DNA from: CAZAZQ01 sp964489705
GTDB taxonomy: Bacteria > Zixibacteria > MSB-5A5 > GN15 > FEB-12
Assembly: GCA_964489705.1 (NCBI GenBank)
Contig: CAZAZQ010000015.1
Coordinates: 1 to 64,000, forward strand
Direction of reading: 5' to 3'
DNA length: 64,000 nucleotides
The position numbers and the translations under genes were made by a program. The notes beneath the pieces were generated by a model that saw nothing but the letters and a program-made list of their open reading frames with translations, had not been told where the DNA came from and made no database searches. How positions within the stretch are numbered: position 1 is the stretch's first letter; the number at the start of each line of letters is the position of its first letter. Of the stretch, positions 51,860-60,971 are shown in pieces.

Positions 51860-52334
51860 CGCTGTCTTCCGTCGAAACACGGGTGGGGGTATCCCCTTTC
51901 CCTTCTTCGTGGTTTTTGAGCCCTTCCATGAAGGTAATCCATGCCAACAGGGCACACTTAATCCGCACCGGAAAATTGCGGACGCCCTGAAGAGCGTCGA
52001 GATCACCCAAGTCGTCGGGGATTTCGGTTTCTTCCCCTTTGAGCATTTTCTTGACGATCTGGGCGATTCGTTTGGCATCTTCTATCGACTTTCCCTTGAT
52101 GACTTCCGCCAACATAGAGCCGGAAGCCACCGAGATAGCGCAGCCGTGGCAGTCGACGTGGACATCCTTTACCGTGCCGTTCTCCAGTTCCACTTGCAGA
52201 TGGACTTCATCGCCGCAGGAGGGGTTGGTTCCGTCGGAAATGACATCCGCATTTTTGAGCGGTTTTTTCCCGCGAGGGGAACGGTAGTGATCCAGAATTA
52301 TATCCCGGTACATGTCGTCAAGCGGTTCATTCAT
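51834..52334 (-). CDS. sufU: SufU-type sulfur-transfer protein
   Basis: 166 residues. The zinc-binding set of SufU is present: Cys and Asp in NPSCGDEVHL, Cys in CHGCAISVASGSMLAEVI, and Cys in RIKCALLAW. The SufU-specific insertion LGDLDALQGVRNFPVRIKCA sets it apart from IscU scaffolds. It accepts sulfur from SufS. The C-terminal tail is acidic and Ser-rich. It overlaps the sufS stop by four bases. Confidence 0.93.
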   Translation of the reverse strand: MNEPLDDMYRDIILDHYRSPRGKKPLKNADVISDGTNPSCGDEVHLQVELENGTVKDVHVDCHGCAISVASGSMLAEVIKGKSIEDAKRIAQIVKKMLKGEETEIPDDLGDLDALQGVRNFPVRIKCALLAWITFMEGLKNHEEGKGDTPTRVSTEDSDDEQSASK

Positions 52335-53605
52335 ACGCCAAAATATCTCCTCATCTCTTTTAATGCGTCAACCAGAGCATCGATATCGGACGGGTCGTTG
52401 TAAATATACAGCGAAGCGCGGGCGGTGGCAATCTTTCCGAGAATTCTCACCAACGGTTGGGCGCAGTGGTGACCGGCGCGAATGGCGATACCTTTCGAAT
52501 CCAGAAAAGTGCTGATATCGTGCGGGTGGATATCTTTATCCGTAAATGAGATGGTGCCGCCGCGTTGGGTGAACTCTTGCGGTCCCTGCACTTCGATGCC
52601 GTCAATTTCCAAGAGCCGCTCCATGGCATAGGTCGTCAGACTGATTTCGTGTTGGCGGATATTCTCCATGCCGATTGATTCCAAGTAGGTCAGAGCGGCG
52701 TCGAAAGCAATCACGTCAGCGATGTTCGGTGTCCCGCCTTCGAACTTGTGCGGCAGATCCGCCCAGGTTACTTTGTCGAAACGAACTTCCCGAATCATTT
52801 CTCCACCCATGTTGAACGGCGGCATTGCTTCCAAAAGCTCACGCTTGCCGTACAGTACCCCCACGCCGGTAGGTCCGAGCATCTTATGGGCGGAAAAGGC
52901 ATAAAAATCAGCTCCTAACGAAGGGATGTCGACGGGCATGTGAGGCGCCGCCTGGGCACCGTCGACCAGCACCACGGCGCCGACTTTTTTAGCGCGCTCG
53001 GCTAGCTCCGCCACCGGGTTGATGGTGCCCAACACATTCGACATGTGGGTAACGGCAAGGAGCTTGGTGCGCGAGGTCAGCAAGTTATCCAGGTTACTCA
53101 AATCCAAATGTCCGCACAAGGTGATGGGGATGCGCTTGAGAATCGCCTTCTTTTTCCGAGCGAGAATCACCCACGGGACGAGGTTGGCGTGGTGTTCCAT
53201 TTCGGTGATGAGGATTTCGTCGCCTTCGGAGATGTTTTGTTCTCCCCACGTGTATACCACCAAGTTGATTGCTTCGGTCGTGCCGCGGGTAAAAATAATC
53301 TCGTGTGCATCCACGCCGCCGACAAATTTCGCCACATGTTCCCGAGTGTGTTCGTAAGCGGTGGTAGCCCGTTCGGCAAGGGTATGCAAGCCGCGGTGGA
53401 TATTGGCGTTGGTCTTTCGGTAGTATTCTATAAGGGCATTGATGACGGCGCGCGGTTTCTGGGTCGTGGCGGCATTATCCAGGTAGACCAGACGATGACC
53501 GTTGATGGTTTCATTGAGAATGGGAAAATCGGCTTTGATCTTCTCGTGGTCCAAAAGACAGGCGTCGATATGCTTGGCAAACTGTTTTTTCGTGTTTAGT
53601 TCCAT
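52331..53605 (-). CDS. sufS: cysteine desulfurase SufS
   Basis: A group II PLP enzyme of 424 residues that takes sulfur from cysteine. Motifs are YLDNAATTQKPRAVINAL, TEMEHHANLVPW, DGAQAAPHM, the PLP lysine in FSAHKMLGPTGVG, and the catalytic Cys in RAGHHCAQPL. It works with SufU encoded next. The start is ATG at 53605; the purine run just upstream is very close to the codon. Confidence 0.95.
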   Translation of the reverse strand: MELNTKKQFAKHIDACLLDHEKIKADFPILNETINGHRLVYLDNAATTQKPRAVINALIEYYRKTNANIHRGLHTLAERATTAYEHTREHVAKFVGGVDAHEIIFTRGTTEAINLVVYTWGEQNISEGDEILITEMEHHANLVPWVILARKKKAILKRIPITLCGHLDLSNLDNLLTSRTKLLAVTHMSNVLGTINPVAELAERAKKVGAVVLVDGAQAAPHMPVDIPSLGADFYAFSAHKMLGPTGVGVLYGKRELLEAMPPFNMGGEMIREVRFDKVTWADLPHKFEGGTPNIADVIAFDAALTYLESIGMENIRQHEISLTTYAMERLLEIDGIEVQGPQEFTQRGGTISFTDKDIHPHDISTFLDSKGIAIRAGHHCAQPLVRILGKIATARASLYIYNDPSDIDALVDALKEMRRYFGV

Positions 53606-53638
53606 CCTTTGTCCCTTTGTCTTCTCTCTGTTTCCGTA

Positions 53639-53950
53639 TTACCCCAGACGAACATAGATATCCTCGCCTTCCACTTTGACTTCATACGTTTCCAAGGGCA
53701 CCAGTGCCGGGGGGGCTTTGACACTCCCGTCCCGGATGTCGAAGCGGGCGCCGTGCCGCGGGCAGACGACCTCGTGGTCACGAAGTTCGCCGTTGCTGAT
53801 CGGTTCATTGTCGTGGGTGCAGGTATCCTCGACGGCAAAGAACCCGTCGTCGGTATGGCAGAGCACAAATCGGTCGTGGCCGATTTCAAACGGCTTCATT
53901 GTTCCGCTTGGTATCTCTTTCACGGTTGCAACTTTGACAAAATCCGCCAT
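53639..53950 (-). CDS. Rieske-type ferredoxin in the suf operon
   Basis: 103 residues. Rieske 2Fe-2S ligands are Cys44 and His46 in EDTCTHDNEPI and Cys63 and His66 in VVCPRHGARFDI. No oxygenase partner is near. It lies between sufD and sufS, so it may donate electrons for cluster assembly or serve as a non-heme oxygenase-type ferredoxin. The gap to sufD is two bases. A role in the Suf pathway is inference from position. Confidence 0.9.
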   Translation of the reverse strand: MADFVKVATVKEIPSGTMKPFEIGHDRFVLCHTDDGFFAVEDTCTHDNEPISNGELRDHEVVCPRHGARFDIRDGSVKAPPALVPLETYEVKVEGEDIYVRLG

Positions 53951-53952
53951 AG

Positions 53953-55275
53953 TTAGATTCCCTCCAAGCTGGTCGTGACAAATTCTCTCACTCGTTCCTT
54001 GAGGTTTTCCGGTATTTGCGTCAGGGTCGTTTCAACGAAACCGGAGACCACCATCTTCACGGCTTCCGACGGTTCTATGCCGCGGGAGGTCAGGTAGAAA
54101 ATCTGCATTGGGTCAATAGGTCCGATGGTGGCGCCGTGGGTGCATTGCACATCTTCGTTGAGGATTTCCAGTTCGGGGATAGTTTCCGCTTTCGTGCCGG
54201 GATTCAAAAGGAGGTTTCGGTTTTCCTGATACGCTTCACAGCCGCGGGCGGATTTTTCAATCCGAATCAAACCGGTGTATGCCGACTCGGCGCGGTCACG
54301 GAGGGCTACCTTGAAGTCGATGTTTGAAGATGTATGAGAAGCAAGGTGGTGGTGGAGGGTATGATTGTCAAAATGCTGGCGGTCGGCACCAAAAAGCAAA
54401 CCATAGGTGTTGCTTTGCGCTCCTTCGCCGTTAAGGAGAACGCCGAAATTTTGTTTGGAAACCGCCCCGCCGAAAGAAAGGGAAATTGTTACCATCTCGG
54501 CATCGGCTTCGATGCGGGAGCGATGGGTAAGGTAGACTGCTGCGGCAGGGTTGAGTTGTTGGAGTGGGACATAGCTGGTCCGGCTGTTTTCCGCCCCGAA
54601 AATTTCCACCATGCTGTTGGTGTAGCTGGAGCCCTGGTCGAGGTCGGACGCTCCGCCGCGATATTCGTCGATAATTACGGCTTCCGCTTCTTTCCCGACG
54701 ACAACCAGCAAGCGGGGGAAATGTACCGAATGTTCTTTTCCGCTAATCCGAACCAGATGAATCGGGTGAGCTATTTTAACCCGATCGGGGATGTAAAGGA
54801 AGATGCCTTCGTTAAAAAGGGCGCTGTTGAGGGCTTCGAATTTTCCTGTCTCGCTGTTGATTAATTGGTACAAGTAGGGTTCGATCAGTTCTCGATGGCT
54901 GTTCACCGCTTCCGAAAGCGTCGATATGATAACTCCCTCTTTCTCTGACTCCGGTTGCCGATGGATTTTTACTTCCTTACCGCCTTGATCGATGACCACT
55001 CCCGCCAAGAGGCTTTGTTCCAAATCTCTTAAAACTTCTTGAGTTGCTCTCCGGTAATCTTCGGGCGAGAGAAAATCTTTCGTTGTCTGTTGATCGACGA
55101 GGAACTTTTTCGGGTCGGTATAGCGCCAGAGGTGAAGTCCGCGGCGGGGAAGAGGAGCATGGTTGAATGCTTCCCGAGCGGCGTGACGCCGACGGCGCAA
55201 CCATTCGGGACCCCGTTCCAAGGCAGGGGAGAGCTTGTCTATCGTATACTGCGATTGGGTCGTTGTCGTATTCAT
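53953..55275 (-). CDS. sufD: Fe-S cluster assembly protein SufD
   Basis: 440 residues. The SufBD core is recognisable in RSRIEADAEMVTISLSFGGA and LLFGADRQHFDNHTLHHH, and the C-terminal helical part has CTHGATIGPIDPMQIFYLTS, RGIEPSEAVKMVVSGFVE. It pairs with SufB and SufC in the SufBC2D scaffold. AGGATAACT precedes the ATG. It starts two bases after the sufB stop. Confidence 0.94.
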   Translation of the reverse strand: MNTTTTQSQYTIDKLSPALERGPEWLRRRRHAAREAFNHAPLPRRGLHLWRYTDPKKFLVDQQTTKDFLSPEDYRRATQEVLRDLEQSLLAGVVIDQGGKEVKIHRQPESEKEGVIISTLSEAVNSHRELIEPYLYQLINSETGKFEALNSALFNEGIFLYIPDRVKIAHPIHLVRISGKEHSVHFPRLLVVVGKEAEAVIIDEYRGGASDLDQGSSYTNSMVEIFGAENSRTSYVPLQQLNPAAAVYLTHRSRIEADAEMVTISLSFGGAVSKQNFGVLLNGEGAQSNTYGLLFGADRQHFDNHTLHHHLASHTSSNIDFKVALRDRAESAYTGLIRIEKSARGCEAYQENRNLLLNPGTKAETIPELEILNEDVQCTHGATIGPIDPMQIFYLTSRGIEPSEAVKMVVSGFVETTLTQIPENLKERVREFVTTSLEGI

Positions 55276-55277
55276 AG

Positions 55278-56711
55278 TTATCCTACCGAGCCTTCCATTT
55301 CAAGTTCGATTAAACGGTTCAACTCCACCGCATACTCCATGGGGAGTTCTTTCGTGAACGGTTCCATAAAACCGTTGACGATGAGCAGCCGGGCTTCATC
55401 TTCGGTCAACCCGCGGCTGGTCAGGTAGAACAGTTGTTCTTCAGCGACCTTGGATACCCGGGCTTCGTGCTCCACCCGAACTTGGTCGTTGTCGATTTCC
55501 ATAGTGGGGTACGTATCGGAGCGGGCTTCCTCACCTATGAGGAGGGCGTCGCATTCCACCGAGGCTTTGGCGTTGACGGCGTTCTTGTAGATTTTCACTA
55601 GACCCCGATACGACGCTCTGCCATTATCTTTCGAGATGGACTTGGAGGTTATGCGGGAAGAAGTGTTGGGAGCGGCATGAATCATTTTCGCTCCCGCATC
55701 CTGGTGCTGGTCGATGCCTGCAAACGCCACCGACAAAATTTCCCCCCGCGCTCCTTCTCCCACCAGTTGGATACACGGGTATTTCATCGAAAGCCGCGAG
55801 CCGATGTTGCCGTCCACCCATTCGACGGTGGCGTTCCGAAACGCCGAGGCCCGCTTGGTCACCAAGTTGAAGATATTACGCGCCCAGTTCTGAATGGTGG
55901 TATAGCGAATATACGCATCTTCAAGAGCGATGACCTCCACCACGGCGGCATGCAGCGAATCGGTCGAATAGACCGGTGCGGTGCAGCCTTCAATATAATG
56001 AACCCGCGAGCCTTTATCGGCGATGATAAGAGTGCGTTCGAACTGCCCCATATTTTCGGCGTTGATGCGGAAGTATGCCTGCAAGGGAACCTTCACATCG
56101 ATTCCCGGCGGGACGTAGATAAACGAACCGCCCGACCAAACGGCCGTGTTGAGCGCCGCAAACTTGTTGTCGGTCGCCGGTACGACGGTGCCGAAGTATT
56201 TTCGCACGATGTCAGGGTGGTCGCGCAAGGCGCTGTCCATATCGAGGAAAATGATGCCTTGCTTGGTCAGCTCTTCTTTCATGGAGTGGTAGACCACTTC
56301 GGATTCATATTGCGCCGACACTCCGCCGAGGAATTTCTTTTCCGCTTCCGGGATGCCCAAACGGTCGAAAGTCTTTTTGATATACTCCGGGACATCATCC
56401 CAGCTTTTGCTTTGCTCTTCGACCGGTTTCATGAAGTAGTAAATGTCCGAAAAGTCGATTTCACCGAGCAGTGCGGTGTTCCCCCATTGCGGCATCGGCT
56501 TGCTAAGGAAAATATCCAGCGCTTCATGGCGGATTTCGGTCATCCACTGGGGTTCTTTTTTCATGCGGGAAATCATCTCCACCACTTCGTGGTTGATTCC
56601 CTTTACCCCTTTGTGGAAATAGTCGACCGGGTCGCGAAAGCCATACTTAGACGTGTAGTCGGCGTTGATCGAGGCAAGGTCGCGCTCATGCTGATTGGAT
56701 GATTGTGTCAT
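55278..56711 (-). CDS. sufB: Fe-S cluster assembly protein SufB
   Basis: 477 residues, the usual size. Conserved segments include EYIKKTFDRLGIPEAEKKFL, PLQAYFRINAENMGQFERTL, VHYIEGCTAPVYSTDSLHAA and ECDALLIGEEARSDTYPTME. SufB is the main cluster scaffold. It follows sufC by three bases on the minus strand and precedes sufD by two. Confidence 0.97.
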   Translation of the reverse strand: MTQSSNQHERDLASINADYTSKYGFRDPVDYFHKGVKGINHEVVEMISRMKKEPQWMTEIRHEALDIFLSKPMPQWGNTALLGEIDFSDIYYFMKPVEEQSKSWDDVPEYIKKTFDRLGIPEAEKKFLGGVSAQYESEVVYHSMKEELTKQGIIFLDMDSALRDHPDIVRKYFGTVVPATDNKFAALNTAVWSGGSFIYVPPGIDVKVPLQAYFRINAENMGQFERTLIIADKGSRVHYIEGCTAPVYSTDSLHAAVVEVIALEDAYIRYTTIQNWARNIFNLVTKRASAFRNATVEWVDGNIGSRLSMKYPCIQLVGEGARGEILSVAFAGIDQHQDAGAKMIHAAPNTSSRITSKSISKDNGRASYRGLVKIYKNAVNAKASVECDALLIGEEARSDTYPTMEIDNDQVRVEHEARVSKVAEEQLFYLTSRGLTEDEARLLIVNGFMEPFTKELPMEYAVELNRLIELEMEGSVG

Positions 56712-56714
56712 ACC

Positions 56715-57485
56715 TTATACCCCTAACTGTTCCTTGACTTCCTGTTCCACCCAATCGTAGCCCTTCTCTTCCAGTTTGAGGGCTAACTCCGGTCCGCCGG
56801 ACTTGACGAATTTCCCCTGCATCATCACATGCACGTATTGCGGCTTGATGTAGTTCAAAAGCCGTTGGTAGTGGGTCACCAACAGAAGGCCGTTGTTTTC
56901 GTTGTGGTAGCGGTTAATTCCCTCGGAGACGGTCTTCAAGGCGTCGATATCCAACCCGGAGTCGGTTTCGTCAAGAAGCGCCATTTTCGGTTTGAGCATG
57001 GAGAGTTGCAAAATTTCAATGCGTTTCTTTTCGCCGCCGGAGAAGCCGTCGTTGAGGTAACGGGTGGCGAAGGAACGGTCAATCGAAAGAGCATCCATTT
57101 CCCGGAGGAAGAATTTCCGGAAATCCGACATGTCGGCATCTTTTCCGCGGTGGGCTTTCACCGCCGTGCGCAAGAAATTTGCCACCGTGACACCGGGAAT
57201 GGCGAGGGGATATTGGAAAGCCAGAAACAAACCGGCGCGCGAACGCTCGTCGGCGCTCATACCAAGCAAGTCCTGCCCGTCCAGGTATACTTCCCCTTTC
57301 GTGATGCGGTAACTGGGATGTCCCATGAGGGCGTTGGAGAGGGAGGACTTGCCGGAGCCGTTGGGTCCCATGATGGCATGAATCTCTCCGGGATACACCG
57401 TCAGAGACACTCCTTTGACGACCTCGTTCCCTTCGACTTCCACATGTATATCTTTGAATTCAAAAAGCGGTTTTTGGTCGGTCAT
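56715..57485 (-). CDS. sufC: Fe-S cluster assembly ATPase SufC
   Basis: 256 residues, an ABC ATPase. Walker A is GPNGSGKSS, the signature is FSGGEKKRIEILQ, Walker B is ALLDETDSGLDIDAL. It drives the SufBC2D complex. The ATG at 57485 is chosen because AAGGA lies seven bases upstream; a TTG at 57500 would overlap the regulator. It starts four bases after the Rrf2 gene stop. Confidence 0.96.
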   Translation of the reverse strand: MTDQKPLFEFKDIHVEVEGNEVVKGVSLTVYPGEIHAIMGPNGSGKSSLSNALMGHPSYRITKGEVYLDGQDLLGMSADERSRAGLFLAFQYPLAIPGVTVANFLRTAVKAHRGKDADMSDFRKFFLREMDALSIDRSFATRYLNDGFSGGEKKRIEILQLSMLKPKMALLDETDSGLDIDALKTVSEGINRYHNENNGLLLVTHYQRLLNYIKPQYVHVMMQGKFVKSGGPELALKLEEKGYDWVEQEVKEQLGV

Positions 57486-57489
57486 ATCT

Positions 57490-58029
57490 CTATCCTTCAA
57501 TCATGATTGTTTGCTTATCAAGTCCGTTATGGTTATCGTCTTTCGATTTGCCGGCGGACGGGACATTACCGGAGGGGATGAACGACGACGGAGAGGACGC
57601 TTTCGGCGTGGGGTTTTGTTGGTCGATAATATCCTGCAAGCTCGTCCGGGTGAGAAATTGCTCCAGGTGAGCGGCAAGAGCGTCCAGAACGTCGTGCACC
57701 GAACAGTTGTCACCGTGGACGCATCGTTCCAATTGTCCGGTAAAGTGAGCACAGTGATCCGGCTCGAGAAAAGGACCGCCCAGCACCGTCAGCACATCCA
57801 AGAGGCTGATTTCTTTCGGCGGTCGGGTAATGCAAAAGCCGCCTTTTCGTCCCCTTACCGCTTTGACCAGTCCGGCTTTCTTGAGAATTGAAAGGAGCTT
57901 GGATGTATAAGCGGTTGATAAGCCTTCCAGTTCGGCTATTTCCGGGATGGAAATATGCCCTTTTTCTCCTTGCCGGGCTATGGAAATAAGGCATCTCAAG
58001 CCGTATTCTTCCGCCGATGAAATTCTCAT
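57490..58029 (-). CDS. Rrf2-family Fe-S responsive regulator of the suf operon
   Basis: 179 residues. The winged helix covers the first 70 residues (EEYGLRCLISIARQGEKGHI; SKLLSILKKAGLVKAVRGRK). Three cysteines at 93, 103 and 109 (DHCAHFTG, ERCVHGDNCS) could hold an Fe-S cluster as in IscR and SufR, though the first spacing is longer than in IscR. The last 40 residues are Ser/Pro/Asn/Lys-rich and absent from typical members. First gene of the suf operon, so it most likely senses cluster status and controls it. Confidence 0.88.
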   Translation of the reverse strand: MRISSAEEYGLRCLISIARQGEKGHISIPEIAELEGLSTAYTSKLLSILKKAGLVKAVRGRKGGFCITRPPKEISLLDVLTVLGGPFLEPDHCAHFTGQLERCVHGDNCSVHDVLDALAAHLEQFLTRTSLQDIIDQQNPTPKASSPSSFIPSGNVPSAGKSKDDNHNGLDKQTIMIEG

Positions 58030-58088
58030 TGTTCTTTCAATCTCTTTTCTATCACCGTCATTTCAATCCGTCCAGCCTAATAAATAAT

Positions 58089-58108
58089 ACTTTACTAATT
58101 TGTAAAGT
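58089..58108. promoter_or_regulatory. candidate Rrf2 operator upstream of the suf operon
   Basis: ACTTTAC and GTAAAGT form a perfect 7-bp inverted repeat around a 6-base AT spacer, 60 bases before the regulator start. On the minus strand TTTACA (58106-58101) within it could be the -35 and TTATTA beyond it the -10, so binding would block transcription. AT-rich dyads of this kind are typical for Rrf2 proteins. Confidence 0.5.
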
Positions 58109-58288
58109 TTTTTGTTAAACATTTGGGAAAATAATTTGGTTCCGCAGATTTCGGTCTTTCTTTGTCCCGTATGTTAGGTTATTTCCTGATTGTTTTCGGT
58201 AGCGATGAAATTATATAACTTTGTTGTGCACTTATGGTTGCGCCAAAATGTCAGTTTCCTCGGCTTCTTGTTTACGTTCTGTCCATTA

Positions 58289-58320
58289 AAAAAGCAGGCA
58301 TCGGATGATACCTGCTTTTT
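58289..58320 (-). terminator. intrinsic terminator after the octaheme cytochrome gene
   Basis: AAAAAGCAGG (58289-58298) pairs with CCTGCTTTTT (58311-58320); the minus-strand 3' arm ends in five or more T. It lies 30 bases past the cytochrome stop and can act in both directions. The rest of the gap to the suf promoter shows nothing else. Confidence 0.75.
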
Positions 58321-58349
58321 CCGAGAACCGTATGGGTACGTCTTTCCGT

Positions 58350-60233
58350 TTACAATTCTCTCTCTTCCTGTAAGGCTTGGGCATCTTCGTCGGAATAGCC
58401 AAGCGCTTTGAAGTCCAGTACGCCGTTGGGAGAGTGGCAGGAATTACAGTTGAGCGCTCCTTCGCGGCGAATGGCATGGCTGATTTCCATGAGCGCATCT
58501 TGGGGAATCCAGCGCGGTTCGACCTTTTTCAATTGGCTGGCGTCTTCGTACGCCTTGGTGTTCCACCCGTCGATGTCCATGAACGACATAAACTTGTCCA
58601 TCATGTAGACTTTGAACATCCAGCCGTACATCCGCTTCATCATGCTGTGCTCCATTTCCTTAGCAGCGGCTTTGTCGGGATCGCCGGTGGTGTAGTAGGT
58701 TGGGAGGTTGTACGGCAGGTACATGCCGCCGAACGGTCCGATATTCTGCAAGTCGATGTGCTGCTTCCCGTTGAACAACTTCATGGCATACAGCTTCGAG
58801 GGGCGTCCTTTCTTGGCGATAGGGCGCATGACCTTCTCGTACCACTCCTTGTAGTCGAAGTCCTTGAACTCAGGCCAGACGTGGGTGGGATTATAAAAAG
58901 TATATAGGTCTTCGCCGTTGGGGTTGTCTCCGATGGGATTTCCCAAGAAGGTCCCATCACCGTTCCACCAAGCATAGACGATGCCTTTGCCGGGTTCGGT
59001 TTCTTTCAGGCTGTCGGAATAGACCCAAATACCGTGGTCTTCTTCGTACACCGGCTTGGAAAAGTCGCGGTAGGTGGCATTGTCGGGATGCAAGCTGGTA
59101 ATGTGGCAGGTCACGCAGGCGATGGTTTCGACGTGGGCGTTGAGGTAGTCGTCGATTTCTTCGTTTTCGTCGTGCGGCTCGGCGCCGTGACAGTTTTCAC
59201 ACGACACCTCGACATCCGGCAGGTCATTCGACATCATAGTGGTCGTATGCGTCCCTTTGGCGATATAGTGCCCTTCCGTGGTATGGCAGTCGATGCAGTC
59301 CAGCCCGGCGGCGGCATGGACATCCCATGAAGGCGTGAAAGGCGTCCCTCGCTTGGAACCGGGATGTTTCACCCGCGGTCGGGTGTAACCGGCGTGAACC
59401 AGACTTTCATGGTACGACATATCGGTGGAATCGATGTAAATATCCCCGCCCATATTGTGTTGGTGACACCGCAAGCAGGATTGCGCCCGCGGCTTGGTGA
59501 CCGACATCGCTGCCATCATGGAGCGGTCTTGCTCCCAGCGGGCTCTGCCGTTGTCGTCGATAGTGACTTGTTTTTTGTTCATATCGTACGCCACAGCGTG
59601 GCAGATAAGGCAGTCGATGGCGTCTTTTTCTTTATCTAAGGTTCGATAGCCGGGCATGATTTCTCCCATGGGGGCGGCGTACTGACCGCCGATATGACAT
59701 TGCCCGCACCCTTCCGAGAGGGTGTCGCCGTTTTCCAAGACAATCTGAGCCGCCCATGCCGTCATGGCAAAGGAACCCGGCTTGGGGCAGGGACGGTTGA
59801 TTTTTCCCATTGGGAAGTTGTCCGCCAGTTCACCGTTGAAGCCCCACACATTGGGATGCTTCTCGGTAAAGAAGCGGTAATGGGAGGACGTCGTCAGATT
59901 TTCCATCAGGTCGACTTTCTTCTTGGCGCCGGTGGCATGGTCTTCGACCTCGATTTCCTTATGACAGGTCAGGCATGTCTTCGGTCCTTCGTATGCTAAA
60001 ATCCCAGAGTCCCGCCAGATGTCGATATGTTTGAAGTCCACGTCGGCGTATTGCTGTTGCAATTCGACGGCGATGGTTTCAAACTGTTCCGGCGTCACTT
60101 TCTCCACGGGAAAGGCGATGTCTCCCGGGCGAACGTCCGCCGGCAGCATTCCGTTGATCAGCTTCGGCCAAGCCCCGTATACAGCCACCGCAAGAATCAC
60201 CAGAATAGCCAAGATCTTGATGAGTTTTTTCAT
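58350..60233 (-). CDS. octaheme c-type cytochrome, tetrathionate reductase family
   Basis: 627 residues. Residues 1-21 form an uncleaved anchor or signal peptide. Eight CxxCH heme sites start at 87, 176, 208, 253, 313, 345, 373 and 596. The last is separated from the others by about 220 residues. The arrangement fits the octaheme tetrathionate reductase-like family (Shewanella OTR type), whose natural substrate is uncertain and includes tetrathionate, nitrite and hydroxylamine in vitro. It acts on the periplasmic side of the membrane. No quinol oxidase partner is adjacent. AGGAGA lies about ten bases before the ATG. Confidence 0.87.
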   Translation of the reverse strand: MKKLIKILAILVILAVAVYGAWPKLINGMLPADVRPGDIAFPVEKVTPEQFETIAVELQQQYADVDFKHIDIWRDSGILAYEGPKTCLTCHKEIEVEDHATGAKKKVDLMENLTTSSHYRFFTEKHPNVWGFNGELADNFPMGKINRPCPKPGSFAMTAWAAQIVLENGDTLSEGCGQCHIGGQYAAPMGEIMPGYRTLDKEKDAIDCLICHAVAYDMNKKQVTIDDNGRARWEQDRSMMAAMSVTKPRAQSCLRCHQHNMGGDIYIDSTDMSYHESLVHAGYTRPRVKHPGSKRGTPFTPSWDVHAAAGLDCIDCHTTEGHYIAKGTHTTTMMSNDLPDVEVSCENCHGAEPHDENEEIDDYLNAHVETIACVTCHITSLHPDNATYRDFSKPVYEEDHGIWVYSDSLKETEPGKGIVYAWWNGDGTFLGNPIGDNPNGEDLYTFYNPTHVWPEFKDFDYKEWYEKVMRPIAKKGRPSKLYAMKLFNGKQHIDLQNIGPFGGMYLPYNLPTYYTTGDPDKAAAKEMEHSMMKRMYGWMFKVYMMDKFMSFMDIDGWNTKAYEDASQLKKVEPRWIPQDALMEISHAIRREGALNCNSCHSPNGVLDFKALGYSDEDAQALQEEREL

Positions 60234-60431
60234 TCAAACAGCTCTCCTACAATCATGCTTACATCAGTACACTTAACCATATGGATACTTTTTATAGAAA
60301 ACAAGGAGAGGAGGGAAAAGTTCACCTCTTTTTTCAAAGTAAGTATAAAGCCGACAAGAGATTATATGCTGTCGAGCAAGGGACGCTAAAGCGAGGGAAA
60401 AGAGCCGTTGCCAGAACTAATGCCGGGAGTT

Positions 60432-60713
60432 TTACAGCACAAATTCTTCTTTGCCTTCTTGGAGACGAACGAGCTTGAAAAATTCGCACTCATCGCAACT
60501 GCCGATGATTTTGAGATAGTCGCAATCAGGCTCACCGTTGGTGTCGGCGTAGGTGCCGGCAACTGCCCAGCACATCCGTCCGGCATTTTCTCCATGGTTG
60601 AAGCCGTCTAACGTTTTTTCCAGAGCGGCGCTGCATTCCCCCAAGGAGCTTGCGTTTTCTCCCCCTGGCTCTCTACCGCAGTTGAAAAATTCCCAGCAAT
60701 TCTTTGAAGCCAT
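60432..60713 (-). CDS. small two-CW domain protein
   Basis: 93 residues. Two Cys-Trp motifs, NCWEFFNCGREPGG at residues 5-18 and RMCWAVAGTY near 46-55, with further cysteines in GECSAAL, DCDYLK and SCDECEFF, eight Cys in all. This matches the small family named two-CW domain proteins, probably metal or Fe-S binding. There is no signal peptide. It is monocistronic, about 200 bases upstream of the octaheme cytochrome on the same strand. Function unknown. Confidence 0.75.
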   Translation of the reverse strand: MASKNCWEFFNCGREPGGENASSLGECSAALEKTLDGFNHGENAGRMCWAVAGTYADTNGEPDCDYLKIIGSCDECEFFKLVRLQEGKEEFVL

Positions 60714-60889
60714 TGAGTGTCCCTCTCATTCGTCATATTTATCCGGCTTACGTAGTTTATCGGAGAGGTAGGAGAGTTTATTATCCTTTACGAGGAAATA
60801 CCGTAAAGTTCGGACAGATTCTGTCATACTTCAAAGGGAATAGGATGTTTCAGCCCTACTTAGTTTCCAGTGTGAGTTGAAAGGAAATC

Positions 60890-60917
60890 CGCCGTCGGGA
60901 ATCTTTTCCCGACGGCG
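60890..60917 (-). terminator. 12-bp perfect hairpin downstream of the propeller gene
   Basis: Arms 60890-60901 and 60906-60917 pair perfectly around TCTT. On the minus strand only a weak T-rich run (ATTTCCTTT) follows, so termination may be partial. Confidence 0.5.
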
Positions 60918-60971
60918 TTGAAATTCATACTGACTCGTAGGGGTGGCTCGGACGTTTGTTTCGTTTTTTTC

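Noticed and set aside
51860..52078. N-terminal extension of the SufT-like protein
   Set aside because: The extra residues are basic/Ser-rich and unlike the family; they are the shadow frame of sufU.
55677..56702. Long plus-strand open frame of 341 codons opposite sufB
   Set aside because: Antisense to a conserved gene; composition typical of a shadow frame.
58190..58411. 73-residue plus-strand ORF downstream of the suf promoter
   Set aside because: It runs through the cytochrome terminator and into the cytochrome gene, with no ribosome binding site or family.
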